From: an uncultured Roseibium sp.
Lineage (GTDB): Bacteria > Pseudomonadota > Alphaproteobacteria > Rhizobiales > Stappiaceae
DNA: 64,000 bases
Assembly (NCBI RefSeq): GCF_963675985.1
Contig: NZ_OY780958.1
Location: 496,001-560,000, forward strand
Reading direction: 5' to 3'
Below the pieces are notes generated by a model, which saw only the letters and a program-made list of their open reading frames with translations, did no database searches and was not told the DNA's origin. A program made the position numbers and the translations under genes. This document shows positions 1-7,679 of the stretch, one piece after another. How positions within the stretch are numbered: the first letter of the stretch is position 1; each line of letters opens with the position of its first letter.

Positions 1-1
1 A

Positions 2-1300
2 TTCCTCGGCTACGAGACCGAGAAGGCGGAAGGGGTCGTCACCGGTCTTGTTGCCGATGGGGCCGAGACGCAGGAAATCGCCGCCGGCCAGTCGGGCTTC
101 GTGATCCTGAACCAGACGCCGTTCTACGGTGAATCCGGTGGCCAGGTCGGCGATACGGGCCTGATGACGGCATCCGGCCTCCAGGTTCTGGTGACCGATG
201 TCCAGAAGAAGGCTGACGGGCTGTTCGTCCACTCGGTGACCGTCGAAGAGGGCGCGCTGACGGTGGGGCTCGCCCTTGAGCTTTTGGTCGATCACACGCG
301 CCGCGGTGCCGTGCGGTCCAACCACTCGGCGACCCACCTGGTTCATGAGGCTCTGCGCGAGGTTCTGGGCACCCATGTGGCGCAGAAGGGGTCGCTGGTT
401 TCTCCCGAACGTCTGCGGTTCGACTTCTCTCATCCCAAGCCCATGTCGGATGAGGAGCTGGCGGTCGTCGAAGGCTATGCCAACGAGATCGTGCTGCAGA
501 ACGCGGCCGTTGAAACCCGCCTGATGGCGGTTGACGATGCGATCGAGAGTGGCGCGATGGCGCTGTTCGGCGAAAAATACGGGGAAGAGGTCCGTGTGGT
601 CACCATGGGGACGGCCCTTCACGGCGAGAAGGCCGGCAAGGCCTATTCGGTTGAGCTTTGCGGTGGGACCCATGTCAGCCGGACCGGTGATATCGGCCTG
701 GTGACGCTCGTCTCAGAAAGCGCAGTTGCCGCCGGCGTGCGCCGGATCGAGGCTCTGACCGGTGCCGAGGCCCGGGCTTATCTGGACGAGCAGGACAAGC
801 GGGTCCGCGAACTGGCAGCCCTCTTGAAGGTCGGCGCCGGCGATGTAACGGCACGGGTCACCCAGCTGGTGGAAGACCGCAGGCGGCTGGAAAAGGAACT
901 GGCTGACGCGAAGAAGAAGCTCGCCATGGGTGGCGGTGGATCGGGCGAGGCCGGCAACGCCGTCAAGCAGGCCGGCGCCTTCAAGCTGATGGCACGTGTG
1001 GTGGAAGGCATCAATCCGAAGGATCTGAAGGGTCTGGCCGACGATGCCAAGGCCCAGCTCGGCTCCGGTGTGGTGGTGCTGATCAACGTCGCGGACGACG
1101 GCAAGGCTGCGATCGTCACCGGCGTCACCAAGGACCTGACGGACAAGGTCAGCGCGGTCGATCTGGTGAAACTGGGCTCCGAAGCGCTTGGTGGCCGGGG
1201 CGGCGGCGGACGGCCGGATATGGCACAGGCTGGTGGACCGGACGGTGCCAAGGCGGAAGCGGCCGTCTCCGCGATCGAGGCCTATCTCGCCGGGCTCTGA
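2..1300 (+). CDS. alaS: Alanine--tRNA ligase, C-terminal part (5' end outside window)
   Basis: The frame is open from the window edge and gives about 432 residues, roughly the C-terminal half of a usual 880-890 residue AlaRS. It charges tRNA(Ala) in the cytoplasm. Visible are GESGGQVGD at the entry to the editing region, SNHSATHLVHEAL with the editing HxxxH, and CGGTHVSRTGD with the second zinc-binding C-x3-H. A charged coiled-coil stretch (DEQDKRVRELAALLK onward) follows, then the C-terminal DHHA1-type domain ending with the glycine-rich GGRGGGGRPDMAQAGG signature. A terminator-like hairpin follows. In related genomes alaS lies beside icd; here about 6 kb of other genes separates them. Identification is secure. 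Confidence 0.97.
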   Translation, partial: FLGYETEKAEGVVTGLVADGAETQEIAAGQSGFVILNQTPFYGESGGQVGDTGLMTASGLQVLVTDVQKKADGLFVHSVTVEEGALTVGLALELLVDHTRRGAVRSNHSATHLVHEALREVLGTHVAQKGSLVSPERLRFDFSHPKPMSDEELAVVEGYANEIVLQNAAVETRLMAVDDAIESGAMALFGEKYGEEVRVVTMGTALHGEKAGKAYSVELCGGTHVSRTGDIGLVTLVSESAVAAGVRRIEALTGAEARAYLDEQDKRVRELAALLKVGAGDVTARVTQLVEDRRRLEKELADAKKKLAMGGGGSGEAGNAVKQAGAFKLMARVVEGINPKDLKGLADDAKAQLGSGVVVLINVADDGKAAIVTGVTKDLTDKVSAVDLVKLGSEALGGRGGGGRPDMAQAGGPDGAKAEAAVSAIEAYLAGL

Positions 1301-1301
1301 G

Positions 1302-1349
1302 CTAATACCAACCCTTAGATAGGTTCCTATTCGTTGCGGTTGGTATTAG
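1302..1349. repeat. Inverted repeat just downstream of alaS
   Basis: The 12-base arm CTAATACCAACC (1302-1313) is the exact reverse complement of 1338-1349, with a 24-base loop. It starts one base after the alaS stop codon and has no T-run, so it looks more like a REP-type palindrome or mRNA 3' stabiliser than a terminator. The terminator-like hairpin lies just downstream. Confidence 0.6.
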
Positions 1350-1366
1350 GTGAAAATGACAGAAAG

Positions 1367-1391
1367 GGCGGGCTTTGCGGCCTGCCTTTTT
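1367..1391 (+). terminator. Rho-independent terminator of alaS
   Basis: A 7-bp stem GGCGGGC/GCCTGCC (1367-1373 with 1380-1386, one G-U pair), a 6-base loop and a run of five T (1387-1391) form a classical intrinsic terminator about 70 bases after alaS. Confidence 0.7.
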
Positions 1392-1509
1392 CATTGTGAT
1401 TAAGAGTCACTTTGCAAACCTTAGGGTATTCTTGGGTCAAGAATTATGTTGCGGCGGGCAGAAACTTCATTTGCCGCAATAATAATTGGGCCGAGAAAGA
1501 CCGGTAAGC

Positions 1510-2793
1510 GTGAAAAGAGCAGAATTCAAACAAACGCTTTACAATATTTTTGAGGATACGGGAAAGGAGCGCACGGCGGCGCGCGCGGTCCGGCAGTTCC
1601 TGGTGTTTCTCATTGTCGTGAACGTGGCCCTTTCGGTGGTCGAGACGGTTCCCAAAATACAGGACACCTTCAATGGACCTTTGAAGGCGTTCCAGCTCAT
1701 TTCGGGGCAGATCTTCCTGGTGGAGTATGTGCTTCGGCTCTATGTGGCCGATCTCCACCCTCCGCTCCGCCGCTACGGGCCGGTCTTCGCGCGATTGCGT
1801 TATGCACTTCACGTCGATGCCATTGTCGACCTGATCGCCGTTCTGCCTTTGCTGCTTCTTCTGTTCGAAACGAATACGGCCGTCACCACCCTGGTTATTC
1901 TCCGCCTGCTCCGGTTCCTGAAGCTGGCGCGCTATTCGCCCGCGCTCCGGTCCCTGCTTTCGGCCATCGCTTCCGAGCGGCAGGCGCTGATGGGCTCGAC
2001 CGTTATCATTTTCGGCGTGGTTCTGCTCGCCGCCACCATGCTCTATCTGGTCGAACATGACATTCAGCCCGAGAAACTGAGCAGTATCCCCGAAGCAATG
2101 TGGTGGGCGCTGGCGACGGTGACGACCGTCGGCTATGGCGATGTCGTGCCGGTCACCGATATCGGCAAAGTCATCGGCGGCGTCGTCATGCTCATGGGGT
2201 ACGGCCTGATCGCTCTGCCGGTCGGGATCATTGCCTCCGCATTTGCCCGTGAGATCCACAGCCGGGACTTCGTCGTCACCTGGTCTATGGTGGCGCGGGT
2301 GCCGCTGTTTGAGGATCTGAAGGCGACGCAGATCGCGGAAGTGGCGAAGCTACTCAAAGCCCAGAAAATCCCTGCCGGTACCGTCATTGCCCAAAGGGGG
2401 GACGTCGCCGACAAGATGTACTTCATTTCCGACGGCGACGTGGAAATCCAGCTGGAAGCGAAAACGGTCTATCTCGGGGAAGGCGAGTTTTTCGGCGAAC
2501 TCGCCCTGATCCATCAGCGGCAGAGGGAATCGACGGTTACCGCCTATCACGATTGCGACCTTCTGGTTCTCGAGGCCTTTGCCTTGCAGCAACTGATGGA
2601 CCGGCATCCGTCGCTTGCGGCCAAGATCCTTGCGGAAGCGGAACGACGGGTGGAAGAAGGCCGTCGTGTCCTGGGAGATCTGGCTGAGGAAGAACTGGAA
2701 ATGGCGGATGTCTATCCGACCGACCAGGAAGAAGCCGCCAGCGAGCCGGAACTCTTTCAGGACGAGAAAAAAGCGCGCGAGGACGAGCGCTGA
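1510..2793 (+). CDS. Six-TM potassium channel with C-terminal cyclic-nucleotide-binding domain (MloK1-like)
   Basis: A membrane protein of about 427 residues. Hydrophobic segments S1-S6 occupy the first 240 residues, and an arginine-rich S4-like helix (LRLLRFLKLARY) lies near residue 140. The pore loop carries the K+ selectivity filter TTVGYGD (T205-D211). The cytoplasmic end (about 260-385) is a cNMP-binding fold with a phosphate-binding cassette FFGELALIHQRQRESTVTA. This matches the MlotiK1 family of Rhizobiales, which conduct K+ and are gated by cAMP; gating here is inferred. I chose the GTG at 1510, where GAGAAAG lies upstream; a TTG at 1486 in the same frame has no ribosome binding site. 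The tail after the CNBD is acidic. It appears monocistronic. Confidence 0.88.
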   Translation: MKRAEFKQTLYNIFEDTGKERTAARAVRQFLVFLIVVNVALSVVETVPKIQDTFNGPLKAFQLISGQIFLVEYVLRLYVADLHPPLRRYGPVFARLRYALHVDAIVDLIAVLPLLLLLFETNTAVTTLVILRLLRFLKLARYSPALRSLLSAIASERQALMGSTVIIFGVVLLAATMLYLVEHDIQPEKLSSIPEAMWWALATVTTVGYGDVVPVTDIGKVIGGVVMLMGYGLIALPVGIIASAFAREIHSRDFVVTWSMVARVPLFEDLKATQIAEVAKLLKAQKIPAGTVIAQRGDVADKMYFISDGDVEIQLEAKTVYLGEGEFFGELALIHQRQRESTVTAYHDCDLLVLEAFALQQLMDRHPSLAAKILAEAERRVEEGRRVLGDLAEEELEMADVYPTDQEEAASEPELFQDEKKAREDER

Positions 2794-2839
2794 CCGGGTT
2801 TGCCGCTGGCGAGCTCTCCCGATTAGGCGGGGGGCATCG

Positions 2840-3319
2840 TCAACGGTTGTCGCTCAAGGCCTGCTTCATCGTTCGAAGCGCGTTTTGCACGATCCGTCGA
2901 TGCGCGATGCCGACGGGCAGCATGTAAAGGCGACCGAAACGGTTCTTTGTCAGCACGGACGCCGTGATCGACACGCGTCCCTGACCGGCGGTCACGCAGG
3001 TCATTACATCGAGATGGCTGTCTCGTACCGTCAAAACGAGAATATCGGGCTCGATGCGCTCGACCAGAAAGAAGTCCAAATGATCGCCAACCGTCACATT
3101 GTCCTTTTGTCGCCCTGAGAACCCTCCAATGGGCTCAACTCCGAATGGCGCCGAGACGGCGTCCCGCACCTTGAACGCCAGACGCATGAACGGTCCGGTC
3201 CGCTCGGTTATGATGTTCCAGGCTTCAAGTGCGGTGACGGTTCGAGGAACATCCATGGTCTGGCTGTCATAGTAGTCCAGTGCGGAAAGTTCCGCCAAGG
3301 TCACGGCTTCGGATTCCAC
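2840..3319 (-). CDS. DUF2867 domain protein
   Basis: A 159-residue soluble protein without signal peptide or membrane segment. The pattern of an N-terminal DYYDSQTMDVP, a central GGFSGRQKDNVTVGDHLDFF and a C-terminal FGRLYMLPVGIAHRRIV fits the DUF2867 family, whose members are of unknown function and predicted to have an SRPBCC-like fold. The start is a GTG at 3319 with GAGGAA directly upstream, tighter than usual; the GTG at 3301 is an alternative. The upstream interval to GST holds a palindromic repeat, so it probably has its own promoter. No function is assigned. Confidence 0.7.
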   Translation of the reverse strand: MESEAVTLAELSALDYYDSQTMDVPRTVTALEAWNIITERTGPFMRLAFKVRDAVSAPFGVEPIGGFSGRQKDNVTVGDHLDFFLVERIEPDILVLTVRDSHLDVMTCVTAGQGRVSITASVLTKNRFGRLYMLPVGIAHRRIVQNALRTMKQALSDNR

Positions 3320-3461
3320 TTCCTCTAACCCCGTTTGTCGATGCTCTAAGCCTTATTTGAAACGAACCGCCGTCAAATGGTTCAAATCAAACACGACCCG
3401 CCTTTTAGCCTGTCGCGTTCATCCGCATTCGCGCCACATGCTCTCTTCAAATTGTTTTGCC

Positions 3462-3506
3462 GCATGTCCTTATCCCAAAACCGGTATCCACTTCTGGGAG
3501 ACATGC
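3462..3506. repeat. Rhizobial-type intergenic palindromic repeat
   Basis: Nested arms: GCATGTC (3462-3468) pairs with GACATGC (3500-3506), and TCCCA (3473-3477) with TGGGA (3495-3499). The core AAAACCGGTATCCAC resembles a family of short dispersed palindromes that I recall as abundant between genes in Rhizobiales. It ends two bases before the GST stop codon, so GST transcripts would end in or near it. No T-run follows on the minus strand. Confidence 0.65.
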
Positions 3507-3507
3507 T

Positions 3508-4128
3508 CTAGGTTTTTCTCAGGCTATCCCGTTCCCGAATGCGCAGCCACCAGTCTGTGATCGACGGGCAGTCGGCCATGAGGGCCGCGCTCGCCGGAGC
3601 CTGAATGAAGCACGCAAACATGGGCGCGGCATATAGGTCGGCGAGCGTCAAACGATCTCCCAGCAGCCAGGGGCCGGGGTGTTTCAGGGCTTCGAGCGTC
3701 TTCAGGCAGGTGAGGGCGAGCGGCAGGGCCTCCGCCACGCGCGTCTCGTCGGTGAGGCCGCCCCTCGTTGGCTTCGACACCTGCTCCACGTAGAGGCCCC
3801 AGACCAGCGACGGATAGGCGTAGTTGTCGAGAATGGACAGGATCTGGTTCATGCGTGCGCGGCTGACCGGTCCGTCCGGTTGCAGGGCCGGCCCTTCAAA
3901 AGCCTCGTCCACGTAGCGGGTGATCGCCCCGGTTTCAAAAAGGGCCAGGTCGCCGTGTTCGAGAGTCGGTATCTTGCCGAAGGGATGTTTCTCCGCATAC
4001 CAGTTCGGTGGCCCGTTCTCGGCGAAAACATCGACAGGCATCAGCTCGTAGCCGACCTGTTTTTCTTCCAGAACTAGCCGGCAGATACGGACATAAACGC
4101 TATAATCGGCGCCGAAGAGACGGACCAT
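3508..4128 (-). CDS. Glutathione S-transferase family protein
   Basis: 206 residues with the GST layout: an N-terminal thioredoxin-like domain (VRLFGADYSVYVRICRLVLE, the proline-turn region NPFGKIP-like as HPFGKIPTLEHGD, then LFETGAITRYVDE) and an all-helical C-terminal domain with LLGDRLTLADLYAAPMF, the conserved fold motif. It probably conjugates or reduces substrates with glutathione in the cytoplasm; the substrate cannot be read from sequence. ATG 4128 is chosen because GAGGAA lies nine bases upstream; a GTG at 4143 is possible but would remove that site. It lies downstream of the ftr operon on the same strand, about 50 bases after ftrD, so read-through is possible. Confidence 0.88.
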   Translation of the reverse strand: MVRLFGADYSVYVRICRLVLEEKQVGYELMPVDVFAENGPPNWYAEKHPFGKIPTLEHGDLALFETGAITRYVDEAFEGPALQPDGPVSRARMNQILSILDNYAYPSLVWGLYVEQVSKPTRGGLTDETRVAEALPLALTCLKTLEALKHPGPWLLGDRLTLADLYAAPMFACFIQAPASAALMADCPSITDWWLRIRERDSLRKT

Positions 4129-4177
4129 AGTGGATTTCCTCACCCCCTGCTTCTGCGCTCGTATCGGCCGTTAAGGC

Positions 4178-5599
4178 TTACCAGATCCAGAACATAAGCA
4201 CCCAGGCTGTGACCGGCGCAAGGGTGGCGACGGCGAAGGCGACAGTTGCTAGCGCCGTGCGCGTCCAGGAGGTGCTCTGCCGGTAAGAGATACGGCCGGC
4301 GAGCCAGACCGACCACGCAAGAGCCCCGGTAATCGCGACAACACGGATTTGGGGCAGCCATGTCAGGTCGAAGCCGTCCGCCCTCAGCAGGGTGACGGTG
4401 GTCGCGGACAGGCCGAGGATGACTCCGCAGGCGGCAAGCGGGATCAACGCATGGCTCAGATGGTTGAAGTTTTTCAGGCGCCAGGGACCGGCGAGGCGCG
4501 CCGACAGGGCGAGCGGCAGGCTGACGGCCACGGTGATCGCGGCGGTCATCAGGCCGATATAGAGCAGGCAGACCGCACCATCGAGGACGGTCATCACGTC
4601 GTTGTGGCCGGCATAATGCGTCAGCAGCCACCAGGGCGCGGAGGTTTCAAGCGGCCAGATGACATCGTGTTCGATCAGCCAGCCGGCGAAGAACTGCTTC
4701 AGGGTGACGAACCAGGGGCTTGAGGACCACTGGAAAGCAGCGGTCGCCGTGCCGAGTAGACCGACGATGATGAGCGCGCTGTCCCATATGGTCGCGGTCC
4801 TGCTGGATACGTTGACGATTTCGCTGTTGGGCGCGCGGGCTTCCAGATGAACGGCAGAGCGGAAGTCGCTGCACCGGCCGCACATGTGGCAGGCGGAGCA
4901 GCTTTCCATCGTCCGGACCGGGACAAGCGGTGCGCAATTGAAGGCTTCACGCGCGGCACTTTCCGGCGGGTTTGCCTCCCAGGCCTCGCGATCGACCGCA
5001 TAGTGCATCGGCGCCAGTTTCGACAGCAATCCGAAGACGCCGTTGACCGGACACAGGTAGCGACACCAGACCCGCTTTTCTCGGCCATAGAGAAAGCCTA
5101 TGCCGATCGCCGCAACGGTCGAGCCGCCGAGGATCAGCAAGGCCGGTGCGGGATACTGGTAGACGCTGACCAGCTGCCCGTAGACCGTGGTCAGCAGGAA
5201 GGCGGCGAATGGCCAGCCGGGCCATCGAACCCAGCGGGGGATCGCCCGCTGGCGGCCGTGGCGGCTGGCGAATTCCGACAGGGACCCTTCCGGGCACAGA
5301 ACGCCGCACCACAGCCGGCCAAAGATGAGCATCGACAGAAGCACGCCCGGCCACCAGATGCCCCAGAAGACGAACTGGGCGAAGACGGTGATGTTGTTCC
5401 AGACATGGGCGGTCCGATCCGGCAGGGGCAACAGGTTCGGGACGATCAACAGCACGGCGTAAACGGCCACCACGCCCCATTGCGCTCCCCTGATCAGCCG
5501 CTGATGTCGGCGCATCCAATCGCCGGCGGCGGCGAGAACCTGCTTGTGTCGCAGAGGCTTTGCGCGGGCATAGGCGCGGGCGGACGGTATGAAGGTCAT
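4178..5599 (-). CDS. ftrD: FtrD-like polyferredoxin membrane protein of the ferrous iron uptake system
   Basis: 473 residues with several membrane spans and three cysteine clusters: CGVLCPEG (C98, C102), CRYLCPVNG (C179, C183) and a ferredoxin-like C-x2-C-x2-C-x2-C (C234-C243). This is the NapH/CcoG-like architecture of FtrD, proposed in the Brucella and Bordetella FtrABCD systems to take electrons from the Fe2+ oxidation step that precedes permeation. Its ATG overlaps the ftrC stop in ATGA, so the two are translationally coupled. It is the last gene of the four-gene operon. The exact electron path is not established here. Confidence 0.85.
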   Translation of the reverse strand: MTFIPSARAYARAKPLRHKQVLAAAGDWMRRHQRLIRGAQWGVVAVYAVLLIVPNLLPLPDRTAHVWNNITVFAQFVFWGIWWPGVLLSMLIFGRLWCGVLCPEGSLSEFASRHGRQRAIPRWVRWPGWPFAAFLLTTVYGQLVSVYQYPAPALLILGGSTVAAIGIGFLYGREKRVWCRYLCPVNGVFGLLSKLAPMHYAVDREAWEANPPESAAREAFNCAPLVPVRTMESCSACHMCGRCSDFRSAVHLEARAPNSEIVNVSSRTATIWDSALIIVGLLGTATAAFQWSSSPWFVTLKQFFAGWLIEHDVIWPLETSAPWWLLTHYAGHNDVMTVLDGAVCLLYIGLMTAAITVAVSLPLALSARLAGPWRLKNFNHLSHALIPLAACGVILGLSATTVTLLRADGFDLTWLPQIRVVAITGALAWSVWLAGRISYRQSTSWTRTALATVAFAVATLAPVTAWVLMFWIW

Positions 5600-6438
5600 G
5601 ATACCGACACTGCCGTCATTGCGCTGGCTCTACGTATCTGGCGGCGCAGAACAATTGCGATCAGCCCCCAGTAGACGATCCAAGTGCCCACTGTTGCCGG
5701 ATCGGGAAAGGCACGGTAACCGGTCAACGAGGCAACGACACCGCCCAGACGGCTTGCGTCGTCGAGCAGCCAGGTCGTATCCCATAGCGGATCCATGTAG
5801 GGAATGAGGCCGAGAGAGACGAGGTTGCCGACACCGGTGGTGAACAGGCCGCAGGCCAGGAGAAGAAGAAGCACCTCGGTGACCTTGAAGAACAGGCGCC
5901 AGGACAAGACCCGGCCGCCGAGCTGCAGGATGCCATAAGTCAGGGCCGCCAACGCAATGCCGACCGTCAGGCCGCCGATGACGGACCAGGTGCCGACGGC
6001 GGGACCGGCCGCGAACATGCCATAGAGAAAGACGACGGTTTCGCTGCCCTCACGCGCAACGGCAATCAGGGCCAGAAGGGAAATCGTCCACCAACGCCCG
6101 TCCCGGGCGGCTTCGCCGAGACCCTGTTCCAGATTATGTTTCAACGTGCGTCCGTGCCGGCGCATCCAGAAAACCATCTGGACGATCAGGAGACCGGCGA
6201 GAAAGACCAGACCGGTCTGGAAATACTCAAGCCCCGGTCCGGTCAGAACGGTGGAGGCTTCCAGCAGACCGAAGCCGAGGGCGACGGCGGCGGCGAGGCC
6301 CGCCAGGACTCCGCCCCACAGGTACCGCCGACCGCGCGCGTAAGCGGCGTCGTGGCCGATCCAGGCGTTCAGGATGCCGATCACAAGAAGCGCTTCGACG
6401 CTTTCCCGCCAGACGATGAAGATGATTTGCGTGGTCAT
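5596..6438 (-). CDS. ftrC: FTR1-family iron permease
   Basis: 280 residues with about seven membrane helices. Two REXXE iron-translocation motifs are present: RESVE at residues 11-15 in the first helix and REGSE at 129-133. These acidic motifs are the hallmark of the Ftr1/EfeU family, which carries Fe3+ produced by a coupled oxidase. It sits between the cupredoxin (ftrB) and the ferredoxin-like ftrD, exactly the FtrABCD arrangement. The spacing to ftrB is 29 bases, and the stop overlaps the ftrD start by four bases. It acts in the inner membrane. Confidence 0.93.
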   Translation of the reverse strand: MTTQIIFIVWRESVEALLVIGILNAWIGHDAAYARGRRYLWGGVLAGLAAAVALGFGLLEASTVLTGPGLEYFQTGLVFLAGLLIVQMVFWMRRHGRTLKHNLEQGLGEAARDGRWWTISLLALIAVAREGSETVVFLYGMFAAGPAVGTWSVIGGLTVGIALAALTYGILQLGGRVLSWRLFFKVTEVLLLLLACGLFTTGVGNLVSLGLIPYMDPLWDTTWLLDDASRLGGVVASLTGYRAFPDPATVGTWIVYWGLIAIVLRRQIRRASAMTAVSVS

Positions 6439-6467
6439 TGGGTTGTTCCGGGCCTTCTGCGCGATCT

Positions 6468-6827
6468 CTACTTGGCGACGATCACGCCGTGGGCGGTCTC
6501 CTTGTCGATGCTGAATTCGTCATAGAATTCATAGGTGCCGGGAGAAAGCCGACGGATGACAACGAAGGACGTGACACCGGGTCCGAGCACCTTTTCCTTG
6601 CGCAAGCGCAGGCTTTCGAATTCGGCGGGTTTGGTACCGGCGTTACGGATGACGATCTTGAAGGTCGTGCCGGCTTCGACTTCGAGCCGGTTCGGCGTGA
6701 CGACGCCGTCCTTCAGTTCCAGGTCGTAGGTTTTCAACTCTTCGGCAAAGGCAGCGCCAACGGACATGGAAAGGGTCAGGGCTGCACCGAGGAGAGAGGC
6801 GGTCTGGAAAAAGCGTTGGGTGGACAT
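6468..6827 (-). CDS. ftrB: FtrB-like periplasmic cupredoxin-domain protein
   Basis: 119 residues with a signal peptide (MSTQRFFQTASLLGAALTLS... to AFAEE) and a small cupredoxin-like domain: LKDGVVTPNRLEVEAGTTFKIVIRNAG, PAEFESLRLRKEKVL and PGTYEFYDEFS. In FtrABCD this component is thought to oxidise Fe2+ to Fe3+ in the periplasm before transport. The classical blue-copper Cys-His-Met set is not obvious, as in other FtrB/EfeO-type cupredoxins. ATG 6827 gives a clean signal peptide; longer frames starting upstream add a non-signal leader that overlaps ftrA. Confidence 0.85.
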   Translation of the reverse strand: MSTQRFFQTASLLGAALTLSMSVGAAFAEELKTYDLELKDGVVTPNRLEVEAGTTFKIVIRNAGTKPAEFESLRLRKEKVLGPGVTSFVVIRRLSPGTYEFYDEFSIDKETAHGVIVAK

Positions 6828-6891
6828 GAGGTGTCTGCCGAAGTGAGGCCCGGAGCCTTGTCGGCGCCGAGCCGGGAAATTCCTGTCGAAG

Positions 6892-7434
6892 TCAGTAGGC
6901 GCCTTTCTTGCCGACGCCGGAGAAGACGAATTCATAGGTCGTGGTGAAGGGCTTGAACCATGGCGCGACGCCGGTTTCCTTGTCCACGTGGCGGCCGAAT
7001 TCAGGGCCGGGAGGTGCGACGTCGAAGGTCAGCTTATACTTGCCGACGCCCATAAGCTTGACGTTGTCGCCGTAATGCGGGCCGTCGCTGGCTACCATCG
7101 CCATCAGCATCCCGGATTGCGTCTCTCCGTCGTTTTCCTTGGTCAGCGTGTATTTGATGTTGAGGTAAGGGACCCATTCGCCTTCGGCGAAACCGTTCTT
7201 GTTATTCGCCAGGGCGTGGATATCTGCCTCCAGATGGATATCGGACTGGTCCGCGGGGTGCATCATGCCCTCCGGTTCCATCGTGACCGCCTGGAGATAA
7301 ACGGCTGCAACTTCAAGCCCGCCGCCTTCCTGGGGAACCCCGATCGGATATTCGATCGCGTGTGCTGGAAGGGAAAAAGCAAATGCGGCGACGGCGGCGC
7401 CAATCGCGCCAGTCCTGGAACGTGTCCGGCTCAT
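6892..7434 (-). CDS. ftrA: P19/Tpd-type periplasmic iron-binding protein
   Basis: 180 residues with a signal peptide ending in SLPAHA. The mature part begins IEYPIGVPQEGGGLEVAAVY and contains TMEPEGM and SDIHLEADIHA, conserved in the P19/FetP/FtrA family, whose Met and His side chains bind copper and iron at the dimer interface. It is the first gene of the operon, preceded by AGAGGG about ten bases upstream of the ATG. It delivers Fe2+ to the FtrB/FtrC membrane machinery. Iron-responsive control is expected from the family, but I could not identify a convincing Fur or Irr box in the 235 bases upstream. Confidence 0.92.
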   Translation of the reverse strand: MSRTRSRTGAIGAAVAAFAFSLPAHAIEYPIGVPQEGGGLEVAAVYLQAVTMEPEGMMHPADQSDIHLEADIHALANNKNGFAEGEWVPYLNIKYTLTKENDGETQSGMLMAMVASDGPHYGDNVKLMGVGKYKLTFDVAPPGPEFGRHVDKETGVAPWFKPFTTTYEFVFSGVGKKGAY

Positions 7435-7658
7435 TTTTCGGAAGCCCTCTTTTGCGAATTAAAACGGCTTCAGCGCAGAGCGGTAACGTTCCGGGCCGAA
7501 GGCCGTCGAATTTAACTTGAGGACTAAAGGCAGGTTTTTTGGCGTGTTCAAGGCACGTCTGGAGGATTGGACAAGATGTCGCAAGCGGGGGAGCTTCGAT
7601 GCGCCAGACGGGCGGGGACACTATCTCCGCCCGTCGATGCAATCCGCAGAAGGGGGCC

Positions 7659-7679
7659 AAAAAGGCGGGTTACGCCGCC
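7659..7679 (-). terminator. Terminator of icd overlapping its stop codon
   Basis: On the minus strand GGCGG (7679-7675), a 6-base loop and CCGCC (7668-7664) are followed by five T. The icd stop codon TAA (7672-7670) lies inside the loop, so the last codons of the gene form the 5' arm. The stem is short, so efficiency is uncertain. Confidence 0.5.

Noticed and set aside
2615..3118. 167-residue frame overlapping the K+ channel end and the DUF2867 gene
   Set aside because: It shares bases with two well-supported genes and has no domain or ribosome binding site.
3370..3400. tRNA-like TTCAAATC sequence
   Set aside because: No acceptor, D-arm or anticodon stem could be drawn around it.
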